From: Neospora caninum Liverpool
Lineage: Eukaryota; Apicomplexa; Conoidasida; Eucoccidiorida; Sarcocystidae
Reading direction: 5' to 3'
Assembly: GCF_000208865.1 (NCBI RefSeq)
Contig: NC_018396.1
Span: forward strand, 4,954,514-5,018,513
Length of the DNA: 64,000 nucleotides
Part shown: piece by piece, positions 31,368 to 42,700 of the stretch
How positions within the stretch are numbered: position 1 is the stretch's first letter
Layout: each line of letters begins with the position of its first letter
Notes under the pieces: model-generated
Databases searched by the model: none
Told to the model about the DNA's origin: nothing
What the model saw: the letters and a program-made list of their open reading frames with translations, nothing else
Position numbers and translations under genes: made by a program

Positions 31368-34300
31368 ATGCCGCGATCGGAGCATGGAGATGAGGAAGAA
31401 GACGAAGGAGATGAGGAAGAGGGAGAAGGAGATGAGGAAGAAGACGAAGGAGAGAGATGCGAGGAAGAGAAGAACGAAACTGGAGACGAGGACGAAGGGC
31501 TAGTGGAAGCAAGGAGAGGTGTGGACGAGAGGTGAGTAGGTGTCCACGACACCAAAGAGGCCGGTGCTCGTCGCGAAAGATGGTGAGACAGAGAGGAGGC
31601 TCTGTCTCTGCTGTGTATCGAACGGTGCACAGTATCTGGACTACAGATTCCTTCTCTCAAGGGAATATCGGTCTCTCCACAGGCCAAGGCCCCCACCGTT
31701 TGCCGTTCCCGTCCTTCATTTGTTTCCTCCGCTGCGTTTCGTTGCGAGCACCTTCTCCTTGCCTCTCTTCGTCTTCCGCCATGCTCGGTTGTCTGTCGAC
31801 ATTCGGCTTCCTTTCCTCCCATTGCCCTTGTTTCCTCGTGGGCGAGAGAGCGATACCGCCGGCTCCTGGTCCAGGCAGGAGCAACAGGCGGACGCCGAGT
31901 GCTTGCAGAGAAAAGGCGGGAATGCGACAAACTCGGAACAAACGACGCATGCCAAGGAAAGGAAGCAGAGCATTGCCCGGGAGCAGGCGACGAGGCAGAG
32001 GACAGCGAAGGAAGAGACACCCGCAGTCTTCCGAGGAACTCTGACGGCGCTCGCGGAGAGAGACACCGACCTCGGGGCCAGTCAACTGCGTCTGTTTCCT
32101 CTTGCTCGTGGAAACGGTGAGGCAAGAGACTCTGTGGTGGTCGCATGCATCCCAGCTGTCGCCAGTTTTGGTGCTCCAGATGTCGCAGTGAAAAAGATAT
32201 GTCGCGGCGTCTGTTGAGTCTCCTCGTTTGTGGACTGATGAGACCTGTTCTCCATGCACTCCCCAGCATCTCCGCCCCACACTTTTCGCTCCTCACTCGC
32301 TGCACACATCCCACAGAGGTCTGCATTGTGGCCTTTCCGCGTTGTTCTTCTTTGCCTGACTTCGCTCTTCAACCAGAATGAAGAGGCAAGGAGTGGGCGT
32401 GACTCATGCTTCGTCTATCGATAGAAAATAGAGGGAGAGAAAGACCTCAGATGCGGACGGGACTTAGATGCACGAATGTCGTTTGCTGTTTCTGTGTCTG
32501 TTAACATATATATAGAAATATGTACACTGGGTTTGTTGCAGATTAGAAGAGACAAAGCTGCCTGGCGTGGATGTTACGCAGCGGCAGGGGGGGTGGGGGG
32601 GGGGAGGAGGGGGGTGGCCGATGACAGCACTGCTCGACGCGCCGAACAACTGGCGTTTCGGCTTCCACCAGAAGCCGTTCCCTGAGCAGCTGTGTATAAG
32701 CATGAGAATTCGTCAAAAGTTGCAAAGCACTACGTAGAAACCACTTTCTGTTCGGAGCGGTCATAAGCTGCTTGAAGTGCCGGCTACGTGCGCCTCTCGC
32801 TCCTCAGACCGCCAGAGGGGTTTGTTGTTGGTAGATCTCGGAGCGAAAAACAAGACGAAAGTGTCCCTTCTCTCTGCCACAATGTGTTGAGGAGGAACGT
32901 CGGCGATTCAAAGTGGACTTGGACTGCGCGTGCTTTTCGCGTGAGTTCACATGGCGTAGCCTACTCACAAGGAGTAGCTGCCGCCGTCTACGCGTTCCAG
33001 CGAAACTGAAAAGAGCATCGGAATGCGGTTCGAACTCACATGCTTTGGCAGTGGCAACCGAATAGCTTATCTGTTTTCGCATGCCTTCTCGGACCTCTAT
33101 CTCTCGCTCGGTGTTCGGAGAGCCAAGCCTGGAGAGCGTCAGTTCACCACGCACGTAACTTTTTCGGCTTTTGAATCGCCGTCCAGCAGGCACTAGTGCG
33201 AGCAGAGTGGCCAAAAACAGGAAGAGAGAAGAAGCCGAGGGTTGAGCAGTTCTTGTTCGTCCGTTTGGCTCCCCCGCAAAAGCCGAGAAACCTATTAACT
33301 ATCGAAGTATCGCTGCTCTCTGACACGGCCAGAAGACTAGACACGAGTTCCACCCGGGACAGCTTAGCAGAAAATCGCCACGCGAACACGGAAAAGACAG
33401 ATGAAAATTGGTGTCAATCGAGAAGACTGAAGAAAGCCTTTGAAGAGTAAACATCGGGACCACAAAACTGCGTTTGCTATCGGTGAGATGAAACGTGTGC
33501 GCAAGGGTCTACCCGAAACGGATGGGACACCCGCGACGGTCACCCGCTTCGAGCTACGCTGTGTACATACACCTTAGCTACGAGAGCGGCGAGCGGAATT
33601 GATAGCACCGCGTCCCACTTTGTGTACCGCTCTCTCCTTTTTCGCAGCAGCTCCTGAACGACATTTCGCTTTCGGTATATTGAGTTTCTTTTCCCGTTCG
33701 AGTCTTTGTCAAAAAACGTTTCAGTGGCAGTCTTGGTGTCGAAAAGGCGGCAGCGGAACGCATTCGCCGAACGCGGCAACAGAGAAAAAACACTGCATGT
33801 GGGCATGCACACTGGAGACAGAACACTTTTGTGCCGCAATTTCTCGGGTGAGAAGGCTCCCTTCGTGTTCATGACGTTTCCTTCTTCTATTCTTTTAATT
33901 CTCTGAAGGAGAATTTCGAGAATATACGCTCGCATCCATGATGGACGGACATTAAGCGCCCGATCGAGCCCCTCCCTCGTTGCTGGTTTCTCTGGTCCGC
34001 CCTTGTGCTCGCCTCCTCCAATTCCTGTTCCTAGTCGGCTTCCCTTCCGCCTCTCCACGTTGTTCGACTTCGCTCTTCTCTGCTGTCTGTCGTGACTGCT
34101 TTTCACCCGCGTCCGACTCTCTCCTTCGCCTTTCTCACGCCTTTCTTACGCTCCGCTGCGCCCGTGTTCGCTCCTGAGGTGTTTTCTCCCAATCGTAGTA
34201 CGCCCCCGTCGAAACCGCACTTCTCTCTGGGTCGCTTCCTTGTCCATTTCCTTGTTTGCTCTGTCCTTAATAGCCGACTCGTCTGCCTAACAACGTGAAC

Positions 34301-34412
34301 GGTTCCCCCCGCGATCGTTTGGACCAGCACCTCCCGAGCCGCGGCTCGCCCGCACGCTTTCTGGTCTTCGCTCTCCGCCTGGCGGGGAGACTCGGGGCCG
34401 AAATTTTCAAAG
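31368..34412. other. Region right of the gap, no supported gene
   Basis: A purine-rich GAT/GAG/GAA stretch at 31380-31500 resembles the Ser-codon tract at 27106-27290. On the minus strand, 32326-31322 is open and includes Ser/Arg-rich sequence that could be a 5' exon of the TMEM65-GAF gene, but nothing confirms it. A G-rich tract lies at 32587-32616 and a GTGTACATACAC palindrome at 33561-33572. The last 400 bases are likely the promoter and 5' UTR of the gene at 34413. Confidence 0.45.
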
Positions 34413-36109
34413 ATGGCGAGCGGAGATGTGAACATTCAAACAGAAAAAGAGATCCCCCCGCCGCTGAAGTCGGCAATTGGAGAACCAAAGAAGACAGGGT
34501 ACAAATTTCCTCATGTCTTCTTCCCCTACAAGTCTCGCTACAGGTCGCCACACCGGCGTAAGCGCGAAGACGGTCACGGACAGAAATGCACAAGAACTTT
34601 CGTGCGCGTGTCGCCACAAACGGCAGAAGATGAATTGATTTGGGCGTGTACCGCTGTCGGGATGCATGCATGTGTGTGTGTGGAGGCAGCCAGCCAAATG
34701 TGCAGCGATTTCTCCATACGGCGCGAGTATAGCTCTCGGAGCCGGTAGTGACAGATACATATATATATATATATATATATGAATGGAGTCAGCGTCGCGC
34801 GGCAGGAGAGAAGAACGAAAGCACGCTGTCACGTTTGTTTTTCATTAGAGAGAGAGAACGGGAGAAAGCAATGCGTGCTGCTGCGTGGGCTGACTTAGAT
34901 AAAGGGTTCGCAAAACTGATAACAACTTTATAGGGCGGACATCCGCAGAAAACACATACGAGGACGTCTCCTTTCCACGTGCGCAAGTTGAAACGCTTTG
35001 ACTCAATTTCCACGTAACGCAGTATGTGTATAGTGCATTGGACATATGCAAACATGTGCGCTCTCAAGCTTCCCACAGGAGGCTCTCATCACGTGTAGAG
35101 GCGGGCGTTCGGCCCTCAACCGTAAAGGCGGGAATGCAAGGGGAGGGACAGAGCTTCTCCTGTGTATGTCTTCTCTGCCTCCATTTTGTTGCTTCTCTCC
35201 TGTCTCCGTTGTCCCTCGTGTTCAGAACGCTGGTGGCCCGGCTCAGTTCCTCGGTTTCTTCTCCACTCCCATCCCAAGAGGTGGACCTCGCGCCGCCAAC
35301 TCTCGTTTGCGTTCTTTGCTTTCCACGGACTGAAACCTTTCGCGGAGAGGAACTTATACGAGCTTATGCACAGTCTGCCTCTCCGAGGCGCCTCTTCGTT
35401 CTTCTGGCGTGAAGCTGATAGTGACCCATGGAAGCATCTCGGGCGGAAAGCGAACAGGATGCAAGCGCGGGGTGTACGCACACACGCAGCATCTGGAGAC
35501 ACAGATCCCCAAGCAGAAAGTGGAGAGGACAGAAACGAGGCTTCAGATCACACGCACTGTGGAGCCCCCGCTGTGGATGCGTATCAGCCAAGACTCGAGA
35601 GAGCAGGACGGAAACAATTGGTTTTCTCTCCGAGAGAAATCTACTACAAGGTGGGGTGTCATGCCTATATATATGCGTATGTGTATCTAGATGTGCATAT
35701 GTATATAGATACACATAAATGTGCATAGCAATCTCTGCAGCTAGCGGCCTACGCAGATGCATCTGTGGATGGTTGTGTGCAAACGGACCGCTCTACATAT
35801 AGAGATACAGAGGCCTACTTCATTTTGTCCCTTTCGAGTCCTTCTCTCTTCCTGTTTCCCTCTCGTTTCTGTCTTCTCTCGTATTTCTCCCTCTCCCCCT
35901 TTCTCTTCTCTCCCCTTTCTCTTCTCTCCCCTTTCTCTTCTCTCCCCTTTCTCTTCTCTGTGTGCGTCCCGTCAGTTTCTCGTTATGAGGATGTTGTCAC
36001 TGTGTATGTCTCGCTCATCCTTCTCATCTTGTTCACTTCTCGTCCGTTTCGCTCTGTGTTTCGCGTCTCCAGCGCCGCCCTTTTCACGCTTTGGTCTTTG
36101 GCCGCCTGA
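34413..36109 (+). CDS. Small membrane protein, C-terminal hydrophobic segments
   Basis: Not recognised by family. The start ATG at 34413 (context CAAAGATGG) opens MASGDVNIQTEKEIPPPLKS. Exon 35226-35280 encodes NAGGPAQFLGFFSTPIPR and joins in phase (G|TT) to exon 35976-36109, VSRYEDVVTVYVSLILLILF then TSRPFRSVFRVSSAALFTLW and a stop. The final exon holds one or two membrane segments. The donor of exon 1 is not settled: GTAAGC at 34558 is the best-looking site but leaves phase 1, while exon 35226 needs phase 0, so another exon is probably missing. An organelle or ER membrane location is likely, but no more can be said. Confidence 0.5.
35900..35959. repeat. 16-bp pyrimidine tandem repeat before an acceptor
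   Basis: About 3.75 copies of TTTCTCTTCTCTCCCC lie just upstream of the acceptor at 35975 and act as its polypyrimidine tract. This is the third intronic repeat in the window that is pyrimidine-rich on the transcript strand. Confidence 0.85.
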
Positions 36110-38752
36110 CTGTTGGGCAACTCGCTGCCTCTTCCACTTCCCAGCTGGAGGCAGGTCCGACGCCAGATGCCACAGGAGCGCAGCAGCAAGCCGCGGCATC
36201 CGAGGCGCCTGACTCCGAACAGAGACACGCATGCACTTCACGTTATCTAAAACACCCAGAAATCGCCAGTGGCCGTTCACGTGTCGCGCCTCCGCAAGCT
36301 TCTCTGGGCGGATGGAAATGGCGGCCTCCCGCGGATGCAAGTCGCTGGATCTTTCGGCCCAAGTTTCCGTTGCCTCACAGGCCGGAACTTTTTGAACAGG
36401 GTGTCCAAACGGATGCAAACAACTCAACCGCCTAATCTGCACTCTTCTATAAATATATGTTTATACACCGCAGATGCACACATACCGACGTGTACATCAA
36501 GAAGCATACGCTTGTCTGTGTATGCTGTCTGAAGATCGACTTCCAGTAGCGCAGGAAGGGCGATATCGGCTGTCGCGGCGGGGCATACAGTATATATATA
36601 TATAAATGCATGTGCATACATCTGCATGCAGGGGACCCTGATATCCGTTTAGGCCTTCCCGTCTGCTCAGGTGTACGCGTGGAAACGGATCGGCGGGAAT
36701 GAACTGACCAGGAAGTCGAGCAAAGAGGAAATTCGCAGTGTGCGAAAAAGAGTTAGAGGGTTTTCTTTTTGGGGTGAAGTGAAAAAACTTTTTTCAACAC
36801 TGTTCCAAGTGAAACCGACACTGTCGCGGCGAGAACCCAAATCTATTTTAGGCACCCGCCGTGGGACACAGACCGCCGGTGGGAAACAGAGCCTATTTCT
36901 GCTGCTTTTCCGTTTGTGGAGAGCATTTTGACGTATGCCTGCTTCCATTAACTTTGGCACCGTCAGAATGAGGCGTCGCACACGTGGACTGTCTTTCCTT
37001 GGCTGTTGCAGGCCGCCTAAGGATAGCGTGCGTGTGTCTGTTTACTGGCAGCCATGGAATTTCCCGTGTTTGCTGTTAGAGCACCTTTTCTTCCACACAT
37101 GACACACTTAAAGATCCCGATGAATCTTTAGGACACGGCGGCATGCTTGTCCACGTGTGGCCTTTGACAATATCACTTAGCCCTCTGCACTTGTTTGGCC
37201 TAGCGCGCTGTGTCTCGCAGAACGTATCGCTTTTTTTGCCAGAACACGACAGCTGCGATATGCCGTCTTGTTGCCTTCTTTAAAGGCCCCTTCTGCTTTG
37301 CATATTTGTCCATCGGTTGCGTAGCTTCGTCGAGGAGTCGCGACCGCCAAAGTACGTGTGGAGCGGTAGCGATCAAGCTTCTCGTCCGTTTCAACTGTAT
37401 ACTCAAATCGAGCACGCCAGCGGAGTTCTTCGCCACACAAGTTATTTTTGGCTGGTTCGTGGATACAACGGTATGTTGGAAGTGCCGTGATCTCAGCCAA
37501 TGGATGGCCGAGGCATGCAGTGGACAGTGTCTTGCCGTGTTCACAGCGTGCGGACTTACGAAAGCACGAGGCCGCGTTTTACTTTGTCCTCCCACTCCGT
37601 CGCACTTGGGCAACACTGCGTTGCCACTGAGTTTCTGCATTTGTTCCGTGGACGAGTAACCTCCAGTTCGCATATATTGATGAGATCCGTCTTCATTTGC
37701 AGTCCTTGGTTAAACGTGCTGCGCCTGCATGCGCGACATATTGCAAAGAGTGTGTTTAGGCGACTGGGCATTTGTACTGAACGTCTTATTTCGATCTCCT
37801 GCATGTTGGAAATGGAGATCCATACGTTTCTCCTAGCGCATGAGTAAAGCGTCACCGCAGAATCCTTCCGGTGTTTGCTCTGCAGGAGCGGATTATGCGC
37901 TGGCGCTGCATGCTTCAATTTTTTCTCGCGCGCGACGTGAGGCAATCCCCGTCGATAATCGAGTGTTCCGTTTCAGTCTTTGGTTCTTTCTGAGGTACCG
38001 ACTAGTCATCGTTTCACCTCAGTTCTCGGATCTGTGTTTCTGGCGTGTCGTGAGAGGCGTGAACCGAGCTGAAGCCGGACTCGTTGGAGAGACGAGAGGC
38101 GGGTTCTCTCCTGTCTTTCAAAAGGGGCGGTAAAAAGAGGCAATTCGGCCTCGTAGCCTCGGACGTTTTGACGACGGAAAACCTCTATAGCGTGCCAGAA
38201 ACCTCCTTTGCTACTCGGTATCAAAGCCTGGTATCTGGGTTCAGGATCCAGAGGTGCCCAGACACAGTGCAGCACCCGTTTCACCGCCAAGAAAAAGTCG
38301 CAAGAGCCACACAGCGTGCGTTGACGGTTCTCACGTTTACAATTCTTTGTTTTCTGGTTTCCTCTTATTCCTTTAATCGCTTGTCGTTGACTCAGTCTCT
38401 CCTTTTCGACAAACTTGCACGACTCTAAAATGGGTATCTGCGAACCAGGTCCATACCCCCGCCACCTGTGACGAGTTTCGACTCTCCGACTTCTTCCAAC
38501 GCGCAGCGTTCCAGTTCGTCAGCGTACTCAGTTGCGTCGTCTAACCCAGACGCTTTCCGTCTACCTCGAAAGTCAGTTCTTCAAAGGTTAAACTGCGAAT
38601 CCTAGGTTCTGCCTTGCAGGAGTCGAGGCGACGAAGCGATGTCCGTACACCGGAGAATGACGCAAAGATAGGCCGTGAAAACGGAAACAGGACGTTTGGC
38701 GGATAAAACTACAGTGTCTTTGTTCCACACGCGGTTCTTTCTCGCGGACAGA
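36110..38752. other. Intergenic region upstream of the DCN1-like gene
   Basis: About 2.6 kb. Holds a short TA repeat near 36590-36605 and TGCATGC elements near 36625 and 37512. Overlapping ORFs on both strands at 37200-37850 show no family features and are taken as chance. Confidence 0.5.
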
Positions 38753-39736
38753 ATGGCTAGTCGGGGCTCAGGAGCGCTTCCTTCGGGGAGGACGCAGCAG
38801 ACTCTGGAAACGTTCCAGTCTGTCACGGGCTGTACGGACCGAGCAGGCGCAGCTGAGTTTCTGCGGAGACACAGCTTCGACCTCAGCCGCGCTGTGGACG
38901 CGTACTTTGCAATGTCGTCGCGGGACCAGAAGGTTATGCAGCAGCCGAGACGCACACCACCCAGTCACTCTTCTTACGGAAACATCAGCGCAGTCAGTGC
39001 GTCCTACGGTTCTTCTTCGCGGGGGAGGGCTGCGGCGAAGGCGAGGGCTGATGACCGTTACCGACAGATTTCCGAGACCTTTGAAGCGTACGCCCAGCGG
39101 GACGGCCCCAGCTCAGCGCCGGGAGACGCAGGACGAGAGGGAGATGGAGCGATTGAGGTTGCCGGACTGGAACGTCTTGCCGAAGATCTAGGTGTGGGTT
39201 TGGACGACGTCTTCTTCCTCGTTTTCGCTTTCTTCTGCGAGTGTGCGGAACAAGGAAGAATCACGAAGGAGGAGTTCACACGTGGCATGGATCGTTCGGG
39301 GGTGTGCACAGCGGCAGCGCTTCGTGAAGTCGTGCCTCAAATTCGCGCACGGCTATCCGAGGACAAAGCCTTAGCGCGTCAAGTCTACTCCTACGCTTTC
39401 ACTTACTCTTTGGATGTTGGCCAAAAAGCGTTACCCCTCGATCTTTGCGTCGCCTACTGGCGGCTCCTCCTGTGCGAATCCGAGTTCCCTCTCATGACAG
39501 AGTGGTACGACTTCATTGAGGAGGAGCACCGAAAGAGGGCGAGTGCCCTGTCTAAGGATCCCTGGATCATGCTTTTCGATTTCATGCATGCGCAACGATC
39601 GTCCGTCTCCCTCGACGACTACGACGAAGACGGCGCTTGGCCTTTGGTCATTGATGAGTTCGTCGACTGGGCCAGGCGTCGTCGGAAAGAAAAGGAACGC
39701 GAACGCGCAGAACTGGAGGGGAGCGCGCAATTGTAG
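38753..39736 (+). CDS. DCN1-like (DCUN1D) cullin neddylation factor
   Basis: A single exon of 327 residues. The N-terminal ~50 residues form a UBA-like fold: QTLETFQSVTGCTDRAGAAE then FLRRHSFDLSRAVDAYF. A Ser/Arg-rich linker leads to the PONY (potentiating neddylation) domain: AIEVAGLERLAEDLGV, ITKEEFTRGM, YSYAFTYSLDVGQKALPLDL, AYWRLLL, and the terminal DYDEDGAWPLVIDEFVDWAR, which carries the acidic DAD-patch region. The protein ends in a short basic tail. Start: the first ATG of the frame that matches the family, context GACAGAATGG. DCN1 proteins act as E3-like factors that place NEDD8 on cullins with the UBC12 E2, activating cullin-RING ligases. Length and domain order match the family well; the identification is from motif reading alone. 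Confidence 0.93.
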   Translation: MASRGSGALPSGRTQQTLETFQSVTGCTDRAGAAEFLRRHSFDLSRAVDAYFAMSSRDQKVMQQPRRTPPSHSSYGNISAVSASYGSSSRGRAAAKARADDRYRQISETFEAYAQRDGPSSAPGDAGREGDGAIEVAGLERLAEDLGVGLDDVFFLVFAFFCECAEQGRITKEEFTRGMDRSGVCTAAALREVVPQIRARLSEDKALARQVYSYAFTYSLDVGQKALPLDLCVAYWRLLLCESEFPLMTEWYDFIEEEHRKRASALSKDPWIMLFDFMHAQRSSVSLDDYDEDGAWPLVIDEFVDWARRRRKEKERERAELEGSAQL

Positions 39737-42700
39737 TGCCCATGAGGTGTCCGGATTAGCCCCCGTCGCAGCATGTGCTGAAACGCTTAGGCTGAGTGCA
39801 GTGACGCGTGTATGTGTTTTGGAAAGGAGCGTTAATGTTTCGCGGATCCAATGCGACTAATGCGTTGCTGAGAGACAATTCTGAAACACTGGAGGCAAGG
39901 GGAAATCATCGAGATTTGCGGCCGAAAAGAAAGCTCAGTATGACCTGCATAGCTTGCTTTCTTCTCCGCTGACTCTACCTGAGACGTAGTCAGTTGCGCC
40001 GCAGCGCAAGTGAAAAAGTGCGGATCGTGTGGAACACGAGTATGTTGTCTCCTGCCTTTGACAGTCGCTGTTTTCGAGAGAAACAGAAACGGAGCGAAGG
40101 TCATGAATGAGCATTTGCGCACGCTGCAACCGACAAACACTCGGATGGGGTTACTGCTGCAATGGCCGGGCCAACCCACCAGAGTTACACTCCAATCGGC
40201 GCAGGCAGGCAGAACGCCCCAAAAAGCTGGATTCCCGGCTTTTTCCTGACGAGCACTCGGAAGAGTTTTCGGTCAGTGCACAGACCCTGGGCCACCTGGG
40301 CACATCACGGCTACGAGTGCATCACCGTTTGAAACTGCATTATACGGTGCGGGAGAACCTGTGTTCTCCCGGCGCAAAAAACATCCAGTAGCAGCAGTTT
40401 CCATCCTCAGCTAACGAAATTGAAAGGAACTTCCATGTTCTCCTGCAGATGCGTTGGTAATGCCACCGTTCTCTTCTTTTAATGCTTTGTTAACCGGCGA
40501 CACCGCACAAGGCCAAGGGGATGTATCTTGTCACTTTAGCCTGATCCTGCAGCGAACCGGCCTGCGAATCTAACTTTTGGCTGTCCGTTAGCCATGAATT
40601 TTGCGGGGGCTGATACCAGATTGTGGAACTCCGCATGAAGATTCGGCGAGATTCCCCCAACGCCCCTGATGGCGCTAGGGCTGACAAGTGCTCAGTTGGA
40701 ACCTAAGGGCAGCATCTCCAGCAAGAAACCAAAGGTCAGGTCAGAACATCGAGCTGAGTTCCTTCGTAAGGTATCTCAACCTCTGGACTACGTTTTGGGT
40801 GTAGGGTGAGGCACATGCTCGTTCACTGACCACCGTTTTTCGATTCAGCATTTTAGTCAGTTCAGGATGTGAATGGTGTGAATACCCCGGATGTGGTTAC
40901 TCCACTCGAGATGGATTCCAGTGAAGGCTGTGTTAGTTCCACCAGAAACGGGGGACTGGGAACGCGTTGCGGAGTTGTTGCTGAAATACCACGAGTAGCG
41001 TTCCTTTCTAGAGAATGTGCGTGAAAGCGCTTCGAAGAGCTTCGTACAATTCTCTCGCTTCTAGATTGCCGCCGTTTTGTCTGCGAGCGAGAGATGTACA
41101 CGTCGGGAGTCCTGTCGAGCACGGAGCGCTATTAACCCCGTAGAAATCGAGTCGCGCGAACGGGTACCTCTGTCCCTACTCCCTACACCGATTTTACTTT
41201 TGGAGTGAATACAGAACACCGAGAGCTTTTCAAAACCCACCGCAGCTGCGGACATTTTTATCCATCTACTTGCATCCACTGTAGCTGCTTCATTCTACAG
41301 GGGTGTGAACGTCACTGTGTGGTAACCTCTGGGAACCTTGTCAGCAGCGGCGTTGTCTGTGCAGATGGGAGACTCGAGGTGCGATCGCTTCGCATGAAAG
41401 GGGCGTCCCGGGAGTCGTCTGAGAAAAGCTCTCCAACAGACGCATGAACGACGTTATATGTCAAATGTGCACAGTCTCCACTTTGTTAGCAGGCTCTGAA
41501 GGAACGAATCGCAGGCAGGAGTCCTGTTGGCGAGAAGCGGCTCGGCGTGGGTTAACAGCGCGCTGCCCTGTTCCCTGTATCCCAGGCGCCTCCCCCCCTT
41601 CTTCATAGCGGCCTCCCGGTCCACTACACCTGCGGATTTACATGCACTGGGGTAGACGGGCCCTCTCGAAATTCGCCATTTCTACTTTTGCTCTCTATCG
41701 ATGACATTCTCAAGCACGTGTTGCTTCTTCTTAACACGTTGCCTTCGGAAATTTTCGTTCCTTAAACTGCCGTTCTTTTGCCGAAGGGAGCGGACTTTCC
41801 CGAGCGTCGTATCGCAAATTCCCACACGCACATATTTTGAGCTTGTGGCAGCAACCTGAAAAAGACTGATTTCTTCGGCAAGCTTCAACTTCGCAACCGT
41901 ACCAAATCGTCTCGGCGTTTCCAGTAAGTGCGCTGCGTGTGCTCTTCCCGAACCGCGGAGAAACATTTTCCCGTGCTTTTCCGCTTACCCGTGCGCCGGC
42001 CGCGTCTCAAAGGGGAACAGAGTCCGGAGCTGGAGAGATACCAGTTGTCATTGGAATCTTCAAGCGAGGATCCCGGCAAGTGACGTAGAGGAAGGCAGAA
42101 GTTTTTGGCTTACTAGCCGCTGTCGCCGACGTGCACATTTGGGGATTTTGTTCGTCAACTAAAGACAACTCCGCTCCCGTCCTCGGCCGTCTTTTTAACC
42201 GGAAAGTATCTTCACGGAACGAGGCTGTTGTCGAGACGGTAGCCACATCCCATCTTCCCGCGGATGGATTTCTCTCGGCACTGTTGCCACGAAAGTGTGT
42301 GTATGGAAAGGCCTGTCTCGTGACTTGTCCGTTCTTCTGCTTCTCCGCATCCACGACACACACACGCACCCCCTTGACCAACCCGGGCATTTGCTGTAGA
42401 TGCTGCTTTGCCAGGAAACGGGTGGAATCTTTTTTCTGTGGTCCGGATTTGGGTCACGCAGGCAAATTGAGCTCTGTTGGAAAAATTTTTTCTTTTGTCC
42501 GCCCGCTTCGGCGATTTGTGTTTTGGGAGACGGTTCCGGACACTTTTCTCCGTGCGATTTTTCCTGTTTCCTCCGGGTGGTAGAATTGTCATGTGAACTT
42601 CCTCAGCGGCACAGCGCCTGCAGGTTTTGTTCCGGACTTGTTGCTGCCGCACTTATCAGGTGTCGATACACCTCAGGTCGTGGACAAGTTTGTGTTGTTG

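Noticed and set aside
31322..32326. Minus-strand ORF as the 5' exon of the TMEM65-GAF gene
   Set aside because: Includes the inverted intron copy and lies beyond the gap; no join can be checked.
33020..33050. GGTTCGAACTCAC resembling a tRNA T-loop
   Set aside because: Flanking bases do not pair and no cloverleaf can be built.
37200..37673. Overlapping ORFs on both strands
   Set aside because: Neither strand shows domain features or splice signals; likely chance.
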